Part shown: piece after piece, positions 46,530 through 57,323 of the stretch
Layout of the letters: the number at the start of each line of letters is the position of its first letter
Position numbering within the stretch: position 1 is the stretch's first letter
Source of the DNA: Limonium bicolor
Lineage: Eukaryota > Streptophyta > Magnoliopsida > Caryophyllales > Plumbaginaceae
Direction: 5' to 3'
Assembly (NCBI GenBank): GCA_023374045.1
Contig: CM041778.1
Coordinates: forward strand, 361,248,831 to 361,312,830
DNA: 64,000 nucleotides
The notes under the pieces: model-generated
Databases searched by the model: none
The model's input: only the letters and a program-made list of their open reading frames with translations
What the model was told of the DNA's origin: nothing
Made by a program: the position numbers and the translations under genes

Positions 46530-46541
46530 GCTCTGATACCA
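46530..46541 (-). other. Primer-binding site of Gypsy A3 (tRNA-iMet)
   Basis: TGGTATCAGAGC in element sense, in the same 11-bp PBS hairpin as A2, five bases from the 5' LTR at 46547. Confidence 0.92.
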
Positions 46542-46891
46542 CTTTTTGTAACACCCCATCCAAAGCCAATCGTGGTTATCGCAAAACTGAACACTTAAAC
46601 GAATTCGTCGCAGCGGAAATAACAAACACCTGGACCTTGCCACGGTCTGATCGTTAGAATATACCGGCCTTAACATTTACAACACTTATCCAAAACATAT
46701 AATCAACCCAAAACATCACCATCCATAATACCAACCACCAACCGAGTACAAGTAACTAAGTCATAATCACAACCTTACATCAGTTTAAATATAAACAGAC
46801 GGGTGCACAAGCGCAACCCGTACTCAAAATAAACATCCCAACCTAAGTCTAACCGCTCCTACTCTCGTGGTGCGTCCTCATGGGCCTCTTA

Positions 46892-46939
46892 CCTGCAAGT
46901 GTAAAAACAGCCCCCAAAGGGGGTCAGCACGAATGCTGG
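46892..46939 (-). promoter_or_regulatory. Conserved double hairpin plus T-rich/CAGG motif, LTR-A copy 2
   Basis: Same motif as 36377-36421. The second stem here is one pair longer because a CAG is present that the other LTR lacks. Confidence 0.55.
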
Positions 46940-48030
46940 TACACCCTCTCACGGCCCCCAAGCTAACGGGGCTATGACGACTAATTGTCGATAGCATGGA
47001 AATTGATTACATACACAAGCATGATATGAAGTGCAATAGCAATAATCCACAGATGAGCATGCATAGTTCACAAACAATGAACGACTCAAGCGTTCCCTTA
47101 TCAAGTGGGTTAGTAACCCCCTCCTTAGTCCTCATTTCCTTAATCTCAGTTCCTTACCTTACCTTAATCTTAATCTCAACTTAATCTCATTATACAAACC
47201 GTTCCTGGAAGGGAATGGTTGTAGCTTAATTCGAACCTGGGATTTAGGTGATCCCACCGCACCATCTTAATGGCACCTACACTGGACGGGAGTCCAGCGT
47301 AGCTGAGCCGGGAACCGGCCCTAGGCTACAAGTCCGAAGACAAGTCCTTAAGTGGAGGGCGTATCTGATTCAGATACCGTCCCCCTTTCCTGAGCATGCA
47401 TGACCGGAGTTCGGTCCTGGGTTTCCTCACTCAAGTTCCAGTTAGTAGAAATCTTAATCACCATGTGCTAGCTAAGCCTTAACAGGCATTAACCAACAAC
47501 CACCAAAACTTAACTCTTATTCTTAACTCAGTAAGTACTAAACTTGGTTAGTAACAATCTCAAGTCTCGCGGGTCAGTGTAAGGAAAACACATAAACAAC
47601 GAGACAAATATAACCGGTTGCATGCTTTATCTTGTTTTAGTCATAATATTTAAATAGATAGCACACAAGCCGAGGGACACCTCGTTAGCAAGCAGGTCAC
47701 AAGAAAGATTGTATCGTTCACCGTCGATCGTCATTTGTTTTATCTTCTCCATGGTCCCAATTCACAAACCTAAAACATTGATTCATTTTTAGGCCATTAG
47801 TTATTTGCACCTCACTTAACTCACTTAATCACTAAAGATTCCCGATGAATATCCCTTTAAGTCCTTACCACTTACCCTTTTAAACTTAATCTTTTTAAAC
47901 ATTAAGGTTTTACTTAACTTAAGTTAATCCCTTAGGTCCTTAGGGTCCTAATCATTACTCCCTACCAATGGCATACCTATTACCAATTATCCTCCTTAGA
48001 ATTTAAAATTTCTTTTTTTTTATTTTAGGC

Positions 48031-48430
48031 CCGACCGAACTTACGACCGACCTTACCCAAGGTCGGTCTATTCCAGAACATATTACCGCTTGAAAATTCT
48101 ACCCCGACCGACCTTGCAAGTCCGGTCCCCAAGGTCGGTCCATTCCCGAATTTTCCCCGAGGGAAATTTAAGCTCGACCGAACTTGCCAAGTCCGGTCCC
48201 ATGTTCGGTCGATTCCAGAGACTTATTACCGTACAAAATTCTAGGCATGACCGACCATGCAAGTTCGGTCCCAAGGTCGGTCCGTTCCAGAGACTTAATT
48301 TCTTCACAAAATACACGCCCGACCGAACTTGTAAGTCCGGTCCCCAGTTCGGTCGGTTCCAGAAACTTTCTCCGGCAGTGTAAACTGAGCTCGACCGACC
48401 TTGTAGGTCCGGTCCCTAAGGTCGGTCGGC
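48031..48430 (-). repeat. Six-unit ~72-bp hairpin ladder, LTR-A copy 2
   Basis: Same six units as 37516-37918. Unit 2 has fully paired arms here (GACCGACCTT with AAGGTCGGTC), whereas the other LTR has one G substitution. Unit 4 has an A in the left arm. Confidence 0.85.
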
Positions 48431-50290
48431 ACCAGAACCTTGTTTCTAAATTCTCTTTTAACTCCAAACTTCTCCTCATATATCCTAATATGTTATAACC
48501 TCATTTGGGTACCTCAAATACACCTTAAGCCAACCACTAAACACTTTAAGTCACTGACCAACATCCACTTTGATCATTATGCATTTCTCCTTGTAATCAT
48601 GCCAACACTTGTAACATTTTCCACTAGGTTTCTAGGTGGTGGTTCATACCTAATGTAACCACTATGCCAAATGTTTCCCCACCACTATAACATCATCTCC
48701 TAAGCATCTTTCACCATCTAAAACTCTTTTATGCATTTACTTAAAGTTCCTTCACAAGCTTAAGCTTCCATCCATCAACACCTTATTTCCTTCCTTGTTG
48801 TTTACCAACATTTGCCTAAGTCCTAAATACTCAATTACATTCTCTTGATTCCTAAATCCTTCATAGTAATGCCTAAGTCATTATAACTCATTAAAACACT
48901 TTATCTCACCCCCTTTTTCGTCAAGACAACCTCTAAAACTTCCTAGTACTTCCTTAGTCATTAAATCCCCTTAGAACATCTTAAACACTTAAGTTCTCCT
49001 TTAAATTTTGCCATGGGTTCTCTAGCATATAGTACATCCTAACACTTAGTTTTTCTCCATCAATCAACCAATATCACTCAAATTCTCACCACAACACCTT
49101 AACACACAATCTACACCAAAACTACACCACATCATCATATATTGTATAAACTTAAATGCTTGGCACTTAGGCCCTTAAATGACAATAATCTTAACCACTG
49201 AATTTCCACATATATTTGCCTTCAATCTGCGAATACACACAACAAGGCTCCCATTGAAATAAAATGCTTCTTGCAATTCACCTTGATATTCTTAAACTAT
49301 CTCTTTTCTCATTAGCTCCTTAGTCACAAGTTCACAATCATGATCATTGTTTCCCCTAGGTCATAAATAGCCCTTTTCTAATGTAAACTCTACACTAAAC
49401 TCATCACATAACTAAATCCCATTCCCTTAAACAATAAAACACCTTAAGGTAAGTAATTTACCTTGTTCTTTTACAAGCTTTAAAAGCTTTCTTCCTTAGG
49501 GTTTTCCTTCCTCAATCTCGGTCACCAATATATATCTCCTTGACAATGTTCTAACCAATATCCAATGACTCCAATGAGTACTAGATAATACATTAACCCT
49601 AAGGAACAAACCCTAGGTTAAAAATGTGCTTTAAGGTATTAAGGTGATTGTTTTACCTTGGTTTCTCAAGACAAGCTTGGATATGAAGCAAGAAGGACCT
49701 CCTCAATCCTTTGAAGAGTAGAAAACAAGCTAGAACAAGGCATTAAAATGAAGCCTCATGAGCATACATTTTCGGTCAAGAAGAAAGGTGATGGAAACCT
49801 AGATTTTCTTACACTTTCTTTACCTTAAGAGAATGGAGAAGCCAATGGAGTCTCCAAACTTGAATTTCCTCCTCTAATGGTGGTTTGGCTTGGCACCAAA
49901 TCAAAGCTCTTGAAGTTTTGAAAAGATAGAAAGAGCGAGCTTGAGCTAACTAAGAGGAATATGTAATTTATTTTGGTTTTGGAGCCAAGATGAGTAAGTA
50001 GTGTGCAAGAGAAGGTGGAGCTAGCATGGGGTTGCTCCTCACGTTAATGGAGAAGGGAGAGAGCTTGAGAAAATCATGGGAACAAGAGAGAATGAAGAGG
50101 TGAGGAGAGAGGTGAGTTAAAATGAGATATTTATGTTGTAAAGTAAATAGTACTTTTGCTTTATAGTTATTTATTTGCTTAATGACTAATAAAGGTGGTG
50201 ACTCACCTTATGAAAAACCGGCCCCCATTAAGTAACAAGGGTACTTAAGTCTTTGTTGACCAAATATCTCACTTATATTGACTTATGTTA

Positions 50291-50528
50291 CTCCCTCCGT
50301 CCCACCTTGACCGTCCAGTTTACTATTTGGATGTGTCGTTTGACTTCAATATTTAACATGTAAGATAATATATTTTTATAAATCTATGTTTTACAATAGA
50401 ATCTTTATGTGAAAAACTATATATTATACAATTTAATTTTTAAAAATTATTTTATCTTATATGTTTAATATTGAGATGGAAAAACGTGCCAAAAAGCAAA
50501 CAGGACACTTATGACGGGACGGAGGTAG
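50291..50528. mobile_element. Stowaway-type MITE
   Basis: 238 bp with terminal inverted repeats CTCCCTCCGTCCCA and its degenerate partner GACGGGACGGAGGTAG, flanked by TA duplications at 50289-50290 and 50529-50530. The empty site is present in the other LTR near 39739 (ATGTTATAAAC). AT-rich core, no ORF. It would need an autonomous Tc1/mariner element to move. Confidence 0.93.
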
Positions 50529-50997
50529 TATAAACTAGCTTAATTAATTTACTATTCACAAAACAAGGCACATTGTTGTGAAATTTTTGATTTCCCATTG
50601 ATATAGACTTCCAAATGTGATACTATATAGTACACATGTTAATTAAAGAGTAATGACGGACATTTAGCCATTCAAAACTCATTTACAAGACAATTTTTCA
50701 AAAATGTGCTTTAAGACTCCTTAAAGCACATTTTGTGTTTTAACTTGTTTTCAAGCTTGGTTTTCTTTGGTAATTGATTTAAAATGACCATTAGGATATT
50801 ACTAAGGTCTTAGAACAATATTTGGGTACTCACCCAAGTCTCTCCAAGCTTAGAGCACGTTTTTGCTTAAACTGCTCTTTTGGTGTTTCCTTATGTTTTC
50901 TTTGATTAAGAATGTTTCTTAATGTTCCTAAGGCATTATTTAGCCTCCTTATATCTTTTTATCATTTAAACACCATATCTATGTTTGGGGTATTTCA

Positions 50998-52900
50998 GTG
51001 TGCTCGGCGACTCAATGCGTCAGCTACCACATTTGCTTTACCCTCTTTGTACTGTAAATTGATGTTGTAGTCGTTTAAGAACTCGACCCACCTTCTTTGT
51101 CTCATGTTCAACTCCTTCTGAGTGAACAAGTATTTTAAACTTTTGTGATCAGAATAAATTGTCACGCTTACCCCATACAAATAATGTCGTCATATCTTCA
51201 ATGCGAAGACAATGGCACCCAGTTCTAAATCTTGGGTAGGGTAGTTCTCTTCGTGCTTCTTCAGCTGTCGGGAGGCGTATACTACGACCTTCCCGTGTTG
51301 CAACAACACACAACCCATACCTCTGCCTGATGCGTCGCAATAGACCTCAAAACCATCTGGACCGTCTGGTATAGTCAGGACTGGTGCAGATGTCAGAGCA
51401 TCCTTGAGCCTCTAAAAAGAACTCTCGTAGTCATCTGTCCACTCGAATGGAGCATCCTTCTTCATCAAGGAAGTCATCGGCTTCGAGACACTGGAGAAGT
51501 CCTTCACAAACCTCCTATAATATCCTATCAGACCGAGGAAGCTTCGGATGTCGGTAACTGTCTTCGGCCTAGGCCAGGTGTGCACTACATCAATCTTTGC
51601 CGGATCAACATCGATCCCAGCCTCGGAAATCACATGACCAAGAAAGGATACTTGGTTCAACCAAAACTCACACTATGAAAATTTAGCATACAACTGATTC
51701 TTTCTTAATGTTTGTAACACATTTCTCAGGTGGCTTTCATGCTCACCTCTCAATTTCGAGTACACAAGAATATCGTCGATGAAGACTACCACTGACTTGT
51801 CCAACTGATCTTGGAACAAGTGGTTCATTAAGTCCATAAACTTCGCTGGTGCATTGGATAAACCAAACGGCATAACCGTAAACTCAAAATGTCCATATCT
51901 GGTTCGGAATGCGGTTTTCTCAATATCACTCTCACGGATGGCAATCTGATGGTATCCAGATCGTAAATCTATCTTGGAGAACACTGATTCTCCTCTCAAC
52001 TGATCAAATAAGTCGTCGATGCGTGGTAAAGGATAACAGTTCTTCACCGTGACAGCATTCAGCCCTCGATAGTCATTACACAGGCGGAGACTACCGTCCT
52101 TCTTCTTTACGAAGAGGACCGGCGCTCCCCATGGTGAAACACTCGGGTGGATAAATCCCTTGTCGAATAGGTCTCTCAGCTGCTCCTTGAGCTCTGTCAT
52201 CTTTGCTGGAGCCATACGATAGGGCGCCTTCACAATTGGTCCGGTGCCCGGAACCAAATCAATCTCAAACTCAACTTCCCGTGCTGGCGGTATGCCGGCA
52301 GTTCCTTAGGAAATACATCAGGAAACTCCGACACTAGCGGCACATCTGGGCTAAACTCTGGGTCTCTCTCTATGTCCTGGACATAGTAGAGGTATACATC
52401 ATTCCCTCATTGTAGTTCACGATACATAGCCATGGCGGTGATGATCTGAGTCGAAGGCTCCCTGGGCCTCTGGCGGTAAGATATAGTAACCCCAGACGGA
52501 CTCCGAAGAAGCAGACGATGCTCGGCACACAGGATTCTGCCCTTGTACCGCTCCAACCAGTTTATCCCGACAATCACATCAAAACCAAGTCCGTCGAACT
52601 CTATCAAGTCGATCGGAAACTCTTCATCTCGAATTTGTACAACAGCATCTCGGTGGTAGCGGGTACACCTGATCCGCTCTTTCGACGGGAGAGTGACTAG
52701 AAAGTCTGGCATCTCTTCACCGGCTAACCCCAGCCATCTCACAAAAGATTGCGAGATAAATGTATGTGAGGCTCCGGAGTCGAACAAGATCGATGCATCC
52801 ACGCCATTCACTGGAAAGGTACCGGTGAGGATTGTGCCGCTCTTGCCGGCTTCTGCCTCACTACAGACACTCAGTATACCTCCCATTCCGACTGCACAGC
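50998..52900 (-). pseudogene. Gypsy family B pol: protease, RT and partial RNase H
   Basis: Related to family A but clearly diverged. The proposed pol exon starts at 52900 after GAATTAG. The protease frame 52407-52886 has LFDSGASHTF. RT frame 51673-52257 has [21 protein letters not shown] and catalytic FIDDIL. 51412-51660 continues RT, and 50998-51180 holds the RNase H end (SDHKSL, ADALSR). Stops and frameshifts lie near 52300-52400, 51665 and 51410. It is cut at 50997/50998 by the Gypsy A LTR, so integrase and 3' LTR are absent from the window and should lie left of array A. Unlike A, no ATG precedes the protease near the acceptor. Confidence 0.9.
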
Positions 52901-53083
52901 CTAATTCATTGGGAAACTAATAAGTATTTGGAAATAACACGGTTGACATACTTCAAACAACTCCACATTATTCATTAACACACTCTTTACAACGTACGTT
53001 GGTTCACATTGCTGACATAACTAACACTTACATAACATCCTTAACATACACTGGCTTAACAGACTACATGATCACACAAGGCT

Positions 53084-53814
53084 TTAAAACTGCCTGAAGG
53101 TCAAATTCAAACGTCCGGGTTTCATGTGTGTGGCATTGATCACTGCCGATGGTGCGGTATTCAGTTCGATCTTCTTGATGCCATGATATAGCATCCTTGA
53201 CTGCCCACCCATGATTAACACATCTCCTGATTTCAACACTAGCTTCTTTGCGAGGTCAGCATGCTTCTGGGCGGCGTACACAAACATTGCGGTATCACCA
53301 ATGGACCAAGACACCACGGGTACTCCTTTACTTAGGGACTAATCCTTTTCTTGGAGTAACCCTAATCGTCCACCTTTCTGGCAGAAGTTCACAATAAATA
53401 AATCTGCTTTCACACTTGGTGTTGAATCTGATTCAATTTGCTGAGCAATTCCAACAGCGTGGTTAACGACCGCAAGGAACTCCTCAGGTATAATCGGTAC
53501 AGTTGCTCCATCTTCAGCTCGCACATCTTGATATGTCTTGGTGTAAGCATTCCAGTCCTTACCCATGCACATCATCTTCAATTTCATCTTCGATCCGCTC
53601 GGGTATACGGGTGTGTAGAAACCTCCGGGTGCCGCTCCCAGTTCGTCGCATCGTCGGATAATGTGGATTTGTGCTTCCGGTGTCAGGTATCCATTTAAGA
53701 GTATCATACCTGGTTAGATGACCTGCCATTGCTCCATTGGAAAGTCGGTGATGCTGATGGTGGTTTCTTCAGGGTTTGGTGTGGGTGGGATTGGATAGCA
53801 AATATTGAAGGTTC
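53084..53814 (-). pseudogene. Gypsy B AlkB exon, catalytic HxD lost
   Basis: Starts after ACTTAG/G at 53814 and ends at TAA 53084, where the last residues are RLNLTFRQF. It is 731 nt, so it differs from A2 by an in-frame 9-nt deletion and keeps frame across the exon, but has two internal stops: one just before the PGMILL block and one just after the HxD region. The iron motif reads LLQEKD where A2 reads LHQDKD, so both the His and the Asp ligands are replaced. The distal His (MLYHGIKKI) and the Arg clamp remain. The exon is recognisable, but this copy cannot encode an active enzyme. Confidence 0.88.
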
Positions 53815-53957
53815 CTAAGTTTTCAAATTACCTAATTAGGTGTTCTCACATTATACTTTAACTGTTTACTTACATGGTTGTTTACTTAGACTCACTAACA
53901 CACATGCATGAAATGCGGTATGCAATCACTTATTTCATTCAACGGTTTAGGCGGTAC

Positions 53958-54299
53958 CTGGTCTAGAAGAGGGCCCTGGCGCCTCAGACCGGTCCACCAC
54001 ATTCAGGGTGGCCTTGCCGGATCCCGACCCCTTCCCCTTCTTGGAATCGGTCTACCTCTGATCCGGGAATGGCTGATTAGCCGTCTTCGGGCCATCGGTG
54101 GTCACGGTGGTCTTACCCTTCCACTGCCCCTTAGGCCTGTAGTTTCTGTCATTCGGGTTCTAGAAGCATTCATAGTCACGATGCCCCATTTTTTTGCAGA
54201 ATCGGCACTGCACATCGTCTCCCTTGCAGTCCTTGCCGGGGTGGTCTCCCTTGCACCACTTGCAGTAGTAGTGGCGATCGGATCTAGAGCCCGTGCTAG
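53958..54299 (-). pseudogene. Gypsy B gag exon 3 (zinc-knuckle region)
   Basis: 342 nt, the same length as A2. Acceptor GTTAGCAG/C and donor CCAG/GTACCG keep phase 1 at both ends. It encodes CKWCKGDHPGKDC, and a second knuckle follows with a tail of Lys/Asp-rich sequence. At least two in-frame stops occur in the remainder (near 54162 and 54053), so it is decayed. Confidence 0.72.
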
Positions 54300-54382
54300 C
54301 TGCTAACACATCACACACTCAGTACATACTTCACAAAATAACAACACACACTAGAATTCGGTATTCAAATTTTATTAGTTAC

Positions 54383-54641
54383 CCTTGGGCGGGTAAGAGC
54401 GTAAGGGCTTGGCCGCATATGCATAGGTGAGCTGCAGAGGCTCCTCAGCAGTGGTGGACTAGGCTTGGCCTTTGCCACCCTGTTGCTGTCCTTTTTGGGA
54501 CTGGGGGTATGGCTTTTTCTTCTTTCCTCCCCCGTGCCCTTGCGTGCCTAGACCCTCGCTCGTGGCCTTGCGCTTAAGCGCATTCTCCTCGTCCCTTAGA
54601 CGGACGGTGATCTCAACAATAGCAGCGGCATGATAGCACTC
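54383..54641 (-). pseudogene. Gypsy B gag exon 2
   Basis: 259 nt (phase 0 to 1) after ATATAG/G, with donor AAGG/GTAACT. It encodes ECYHAAAIVEITVRLRDEE, a Lys/Gln/Gly-rich linker and LQLTYAYAAKPLRS, aligning with A exon 2 end to end. One in-frame TAG lies near 54461. Conserved boundaries and phases between diverged families support the intron model. Confidence 0.75.
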
Positions 54642-54736
54642 CTATATTTAGGGTGTTAGTTATGCCCCGCAAAACAAACTCACAATTACATTAACACACT
54701 GCACACACTTATTCACATCACACTGTAGTTCATTAC

Positions 54737-55421
54737 CTGCAAAGTAGTATATCCGCTTGGCCCCACACCGTAGCGTAGGCGGTAGCTCAATCCGTTGTAG
54801 AAACGGTTCACTAGAATCCGGTCTGATTAACCCAGATCCGGCAGCAGGTGGATAAGTTCGATGAAAGCGGAGTAGTACTCATCAACCGTCATCTTATCCC
54901 CTTGCCTCAAATTGTCGAGCTCTAGGCTTGGCCTCTTGCACATGAATCGGGTAGTACTTGGCTCGCAGCAGGGCCGTGTACTCCCTCCACTGGAAGGTAG
55001 GATCAGCAACTCTACCCTCCCTTACCAGTTTCCACCAACCCTGAGCCGATCCCTTCAAGTAGTATGCGGCAAGACGGACCTTGACCTCCTCGGGCACATT
55101 CAAGGTCTCGTAGGTGGTCTCCATCTCAGACATGTACGCCTCCAACTTACCAGGGTCGGTCTCCCCACTGAATGACGGGGGTCTCAAATCCGCCAACGCC
55201 TTGACCCAGTTAGTCTCGCACGGCTGTGGTTGCTGTTGTGGCCCTTGTTGACCCGCACCGCCTTGCTGCTGCTGCTGCATCGCAGCTACCAACTGTGGGA
55301 CCATCTGGGCTACGGCGGCCGCAACAGCGTCGGCCATGACTTACGCCGTAGGGTTCTCTCCCTGGTTCCCGGTATCACCAATGCCGCGCCTGCGGCCTCG
55401 ACCTCGTGGTCTACCTGACAT
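54737..55421 (-). pseudogene. Gypsy B gag exon 1: capsid domain
   Basis: Starts at ATG 55421 (MSGRPRG) with an in-frame TGA just upstream. The Gag core is visible (AAYYLKGSAQGWW, W.EYTALLRAKYYP, KMTVDEYYSAFIELIHLLPDLG), preceded by a Gln-rich run (CAG repeats near 55263-55280). A TAA near 55334 and a frameshift near 54930 disable it. The donor TTTGCAG/GTAATGAAC after 54737 is intact and equals that of A2. Confidence 0.85.
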
Positions 55422-55622
55422 CTGAATTCACACGAACATTCATTAGCATTGTGCTTGCACACTTGTCGGTCCAACGGTTGTAACATCTTCCCGACAACAA
55501 GGTATCCCCACACCTAGTTAGTGGTTAACCTTTTCATAATTGTTCACTTAGGTAACTATGGTTAGGTTTCCTAACTCGGTATATTCCTAAGCTCAGTATT
55601 CTAGCCATCAGAGCTATACTTC

Positions 55623-55634
55623 GCTCTGATACCA
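55623..55634 (-). other. Primer-binding site of Gypsy B (tRNA-iMet) in a hairpin
   Basis: TGGTATCAGAGC in element sense, five bases from the LTR. ATCAGAGC pairs with GCTCTGAT downstream across an ~8-nt loop, so the PBS hairpin is kept although loop and upper stem differ from A. Confidence 0.9.
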
Positions 55635-56038
55635 CTTTTTGTAACACCCCTACTACGCACTTAACAATAATTGAAATTGCAGCAGAGATAAACAACTAAA
55701 TATTAACTAAACGATTCGGTGCTACACCGCCGTTAACCACCCACGTGGTTAACAAGGCAGAATAAATACAAGCATACCGGTCTGATGATCAGACTCCCGA
55801 GCATTAGGTACTAACATCTATATATACAAAACTAACATACCGAGTATTTAGCAACATCCATGACTGTAAACTGTACACATAAACTCCACTGTCAACTGTC
55901 AACGACCGTCACTGTAATACAAACGGTACCAAAATACATCGCCACGGGAGCACAGGCGCATCCCGGGCTCAACATCCAAAAATAACCAAGGTACTCATAA
56001 CCTAAGATCTAAAGCCATTCTGCTTCCTCAATCCGCAT

Positions 56039-56088
56039 CCTGCAATAAAAATATGGAGCCCCCGAGGGGGTCAGCAACCCTTGGCTGG
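56039..56088 (-). promoter_or_regulatory. Conserved double hairpin plus T-rich/CAGG motif in LTR-B
   Basis: In element sense: CCAGC-loop-GCTG, CCCCC-TC-GGGGG, then ATATTTTTATTGCAGG. Same architecture as LTR-A with different loops and spacers. Confidence 0.55.
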
Positions 56089-57067
56089 TATGGTTAACGC
56101 GCAGCCCATCGGCTACCGGGATACGCGCAACTAATTTTCATGATGACATGGCATTCATTTTAAACATACCACATATATATCATAACAAGAGTATTGCATA
56201 ACAACATCACACATAACATACAAGAACGAATCCTTTTTGGAAGCGAACCAACACAATTAGATCCCATGGAGAGCCTAGAGAATGTTGCCAAACTCATGCT
56301 AAGCTCGTTACATAACTCGTTACCGTCCTGTTAAATTGAACGAATAACTTAACACAAAGGTGCGTCAGATATAGTGACCCAAGCACAACGAACAAAACAT
56401 AGTATGCCCGTGAGGCCCGACTGAGTCAGTAAAATAGCCTTGGATAAGCTAAAGGGAAGGATGAAAACCAAAATGGAAAACAACCATAACATACAAAGAG
56501 AATCGAACCGGTTATGACATCGACTCCCATACTCATACGCGTGGCGGGAACTACCGGACTCCTCACTTTCCCCGTTAGCACTTGTTAGTAGTCACACATT
56601 GAATTAAATAAGTTAATTCACAAGCAAGTGTTTAGGTCTAGTTAGACACACAAGGGAAATGAGTCACAACTTAACAACACAATAATATTTAACAACTGTA
56701 AACTCATTTCATGACTTAAGTCTTACAAGGTCATAAACAAACAGAAAAACAACCAACACACAAGCCAGGGTAAACCGGTAGGCAACAGACTGCAAGAAAA
56801 CCATACCTTGGTCCTTGCTTCGACTAGTTTCCACCGTTGGAGAATCCTATACACATTTAGTAACGTCAGTTAATTAACGCACTAGTTTGTTATTAACTTA
56901 CTACTTCACTTATCTAGTTATTTTATTTCGACATCTTGTTATAACTTCTCACTTTTTAAATTGTCATTATAACACACCTAACACGTCTTAGACAACTTCA
57001 TTACATCCTTACTAACTAATCCCCATCATTAGACATCATTATTTAACCTTAAAGTAAGTTTTTAAGT

Positions 57068-57323
57068 GGTCCGGGACTTGATCCTCATCTTAAGTCCCGG
57101 ACCTAGTCTCTGTAAAACTCTCGGGTTGTTTTTATGGGGTGGTCCGGGACTTCATACTGGTCCTAGGCCCCGGACCAATGTAGGCAAATTCTCTCGGGGG
57201 TAAAATAGGGGGTGGTCCGGAACTTCTTACAAAACTTAAGTCCCGGACCAAGGCTGTGTAAGAACTCTTGGCCCCTTTTTGATGCATGGTCCGGGACATT
57301 ACCCAAAACCTATGTCCCGGACC
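57068..57323 (-). repeat. Four-unit ~73-bp hairpin ladder in LTR-B
   Basis: Units start at 57068, 57141, 57214 and 57288, a spacing of 73-74 bp. Each is GGTCCGGGAC(T/A)T, a 10-14 nt loop, then the mirror A(A/T)GTCCCGGACC. In unit 4 both arms carry the altered base (GACAT with ATGTC), a paired change. Confidence 0.85.

Larger units (their letters stand above)
46547..50997 (-). repeat. 5' LTR of Gypsy A3 with MITE insertion
   Basis: 4451 bp on the plus strand from TGTAACACCCC to GGGGTATTTCA. Taking out the 238-bp MITE with its TA duplication, and a 36-bp segment near 48638-48675 absent from the other LTR, leaves 4175 bp, exactly the length of 36033-40207. Base 50998 onward is element B, so this is the outer right edge of array A. 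It carries a double hairpin and a hairpin ladder like its partner. Confidence 0.92.

Noticed and set aside
48083..48498. Frames of 77-104 codons over the LTR-A hairpin ladder on both strands
   Set aside because: They arise from the 72-bp period being a multiple of three and have no homology or conserved start.
57068..57323. Ladder hairpins as plant microRNA precursors
   Set aside because: Arms are 10-12 bp with total lengths near 36 nt, too short for a plant precursor. A long fold across units was not testable here.
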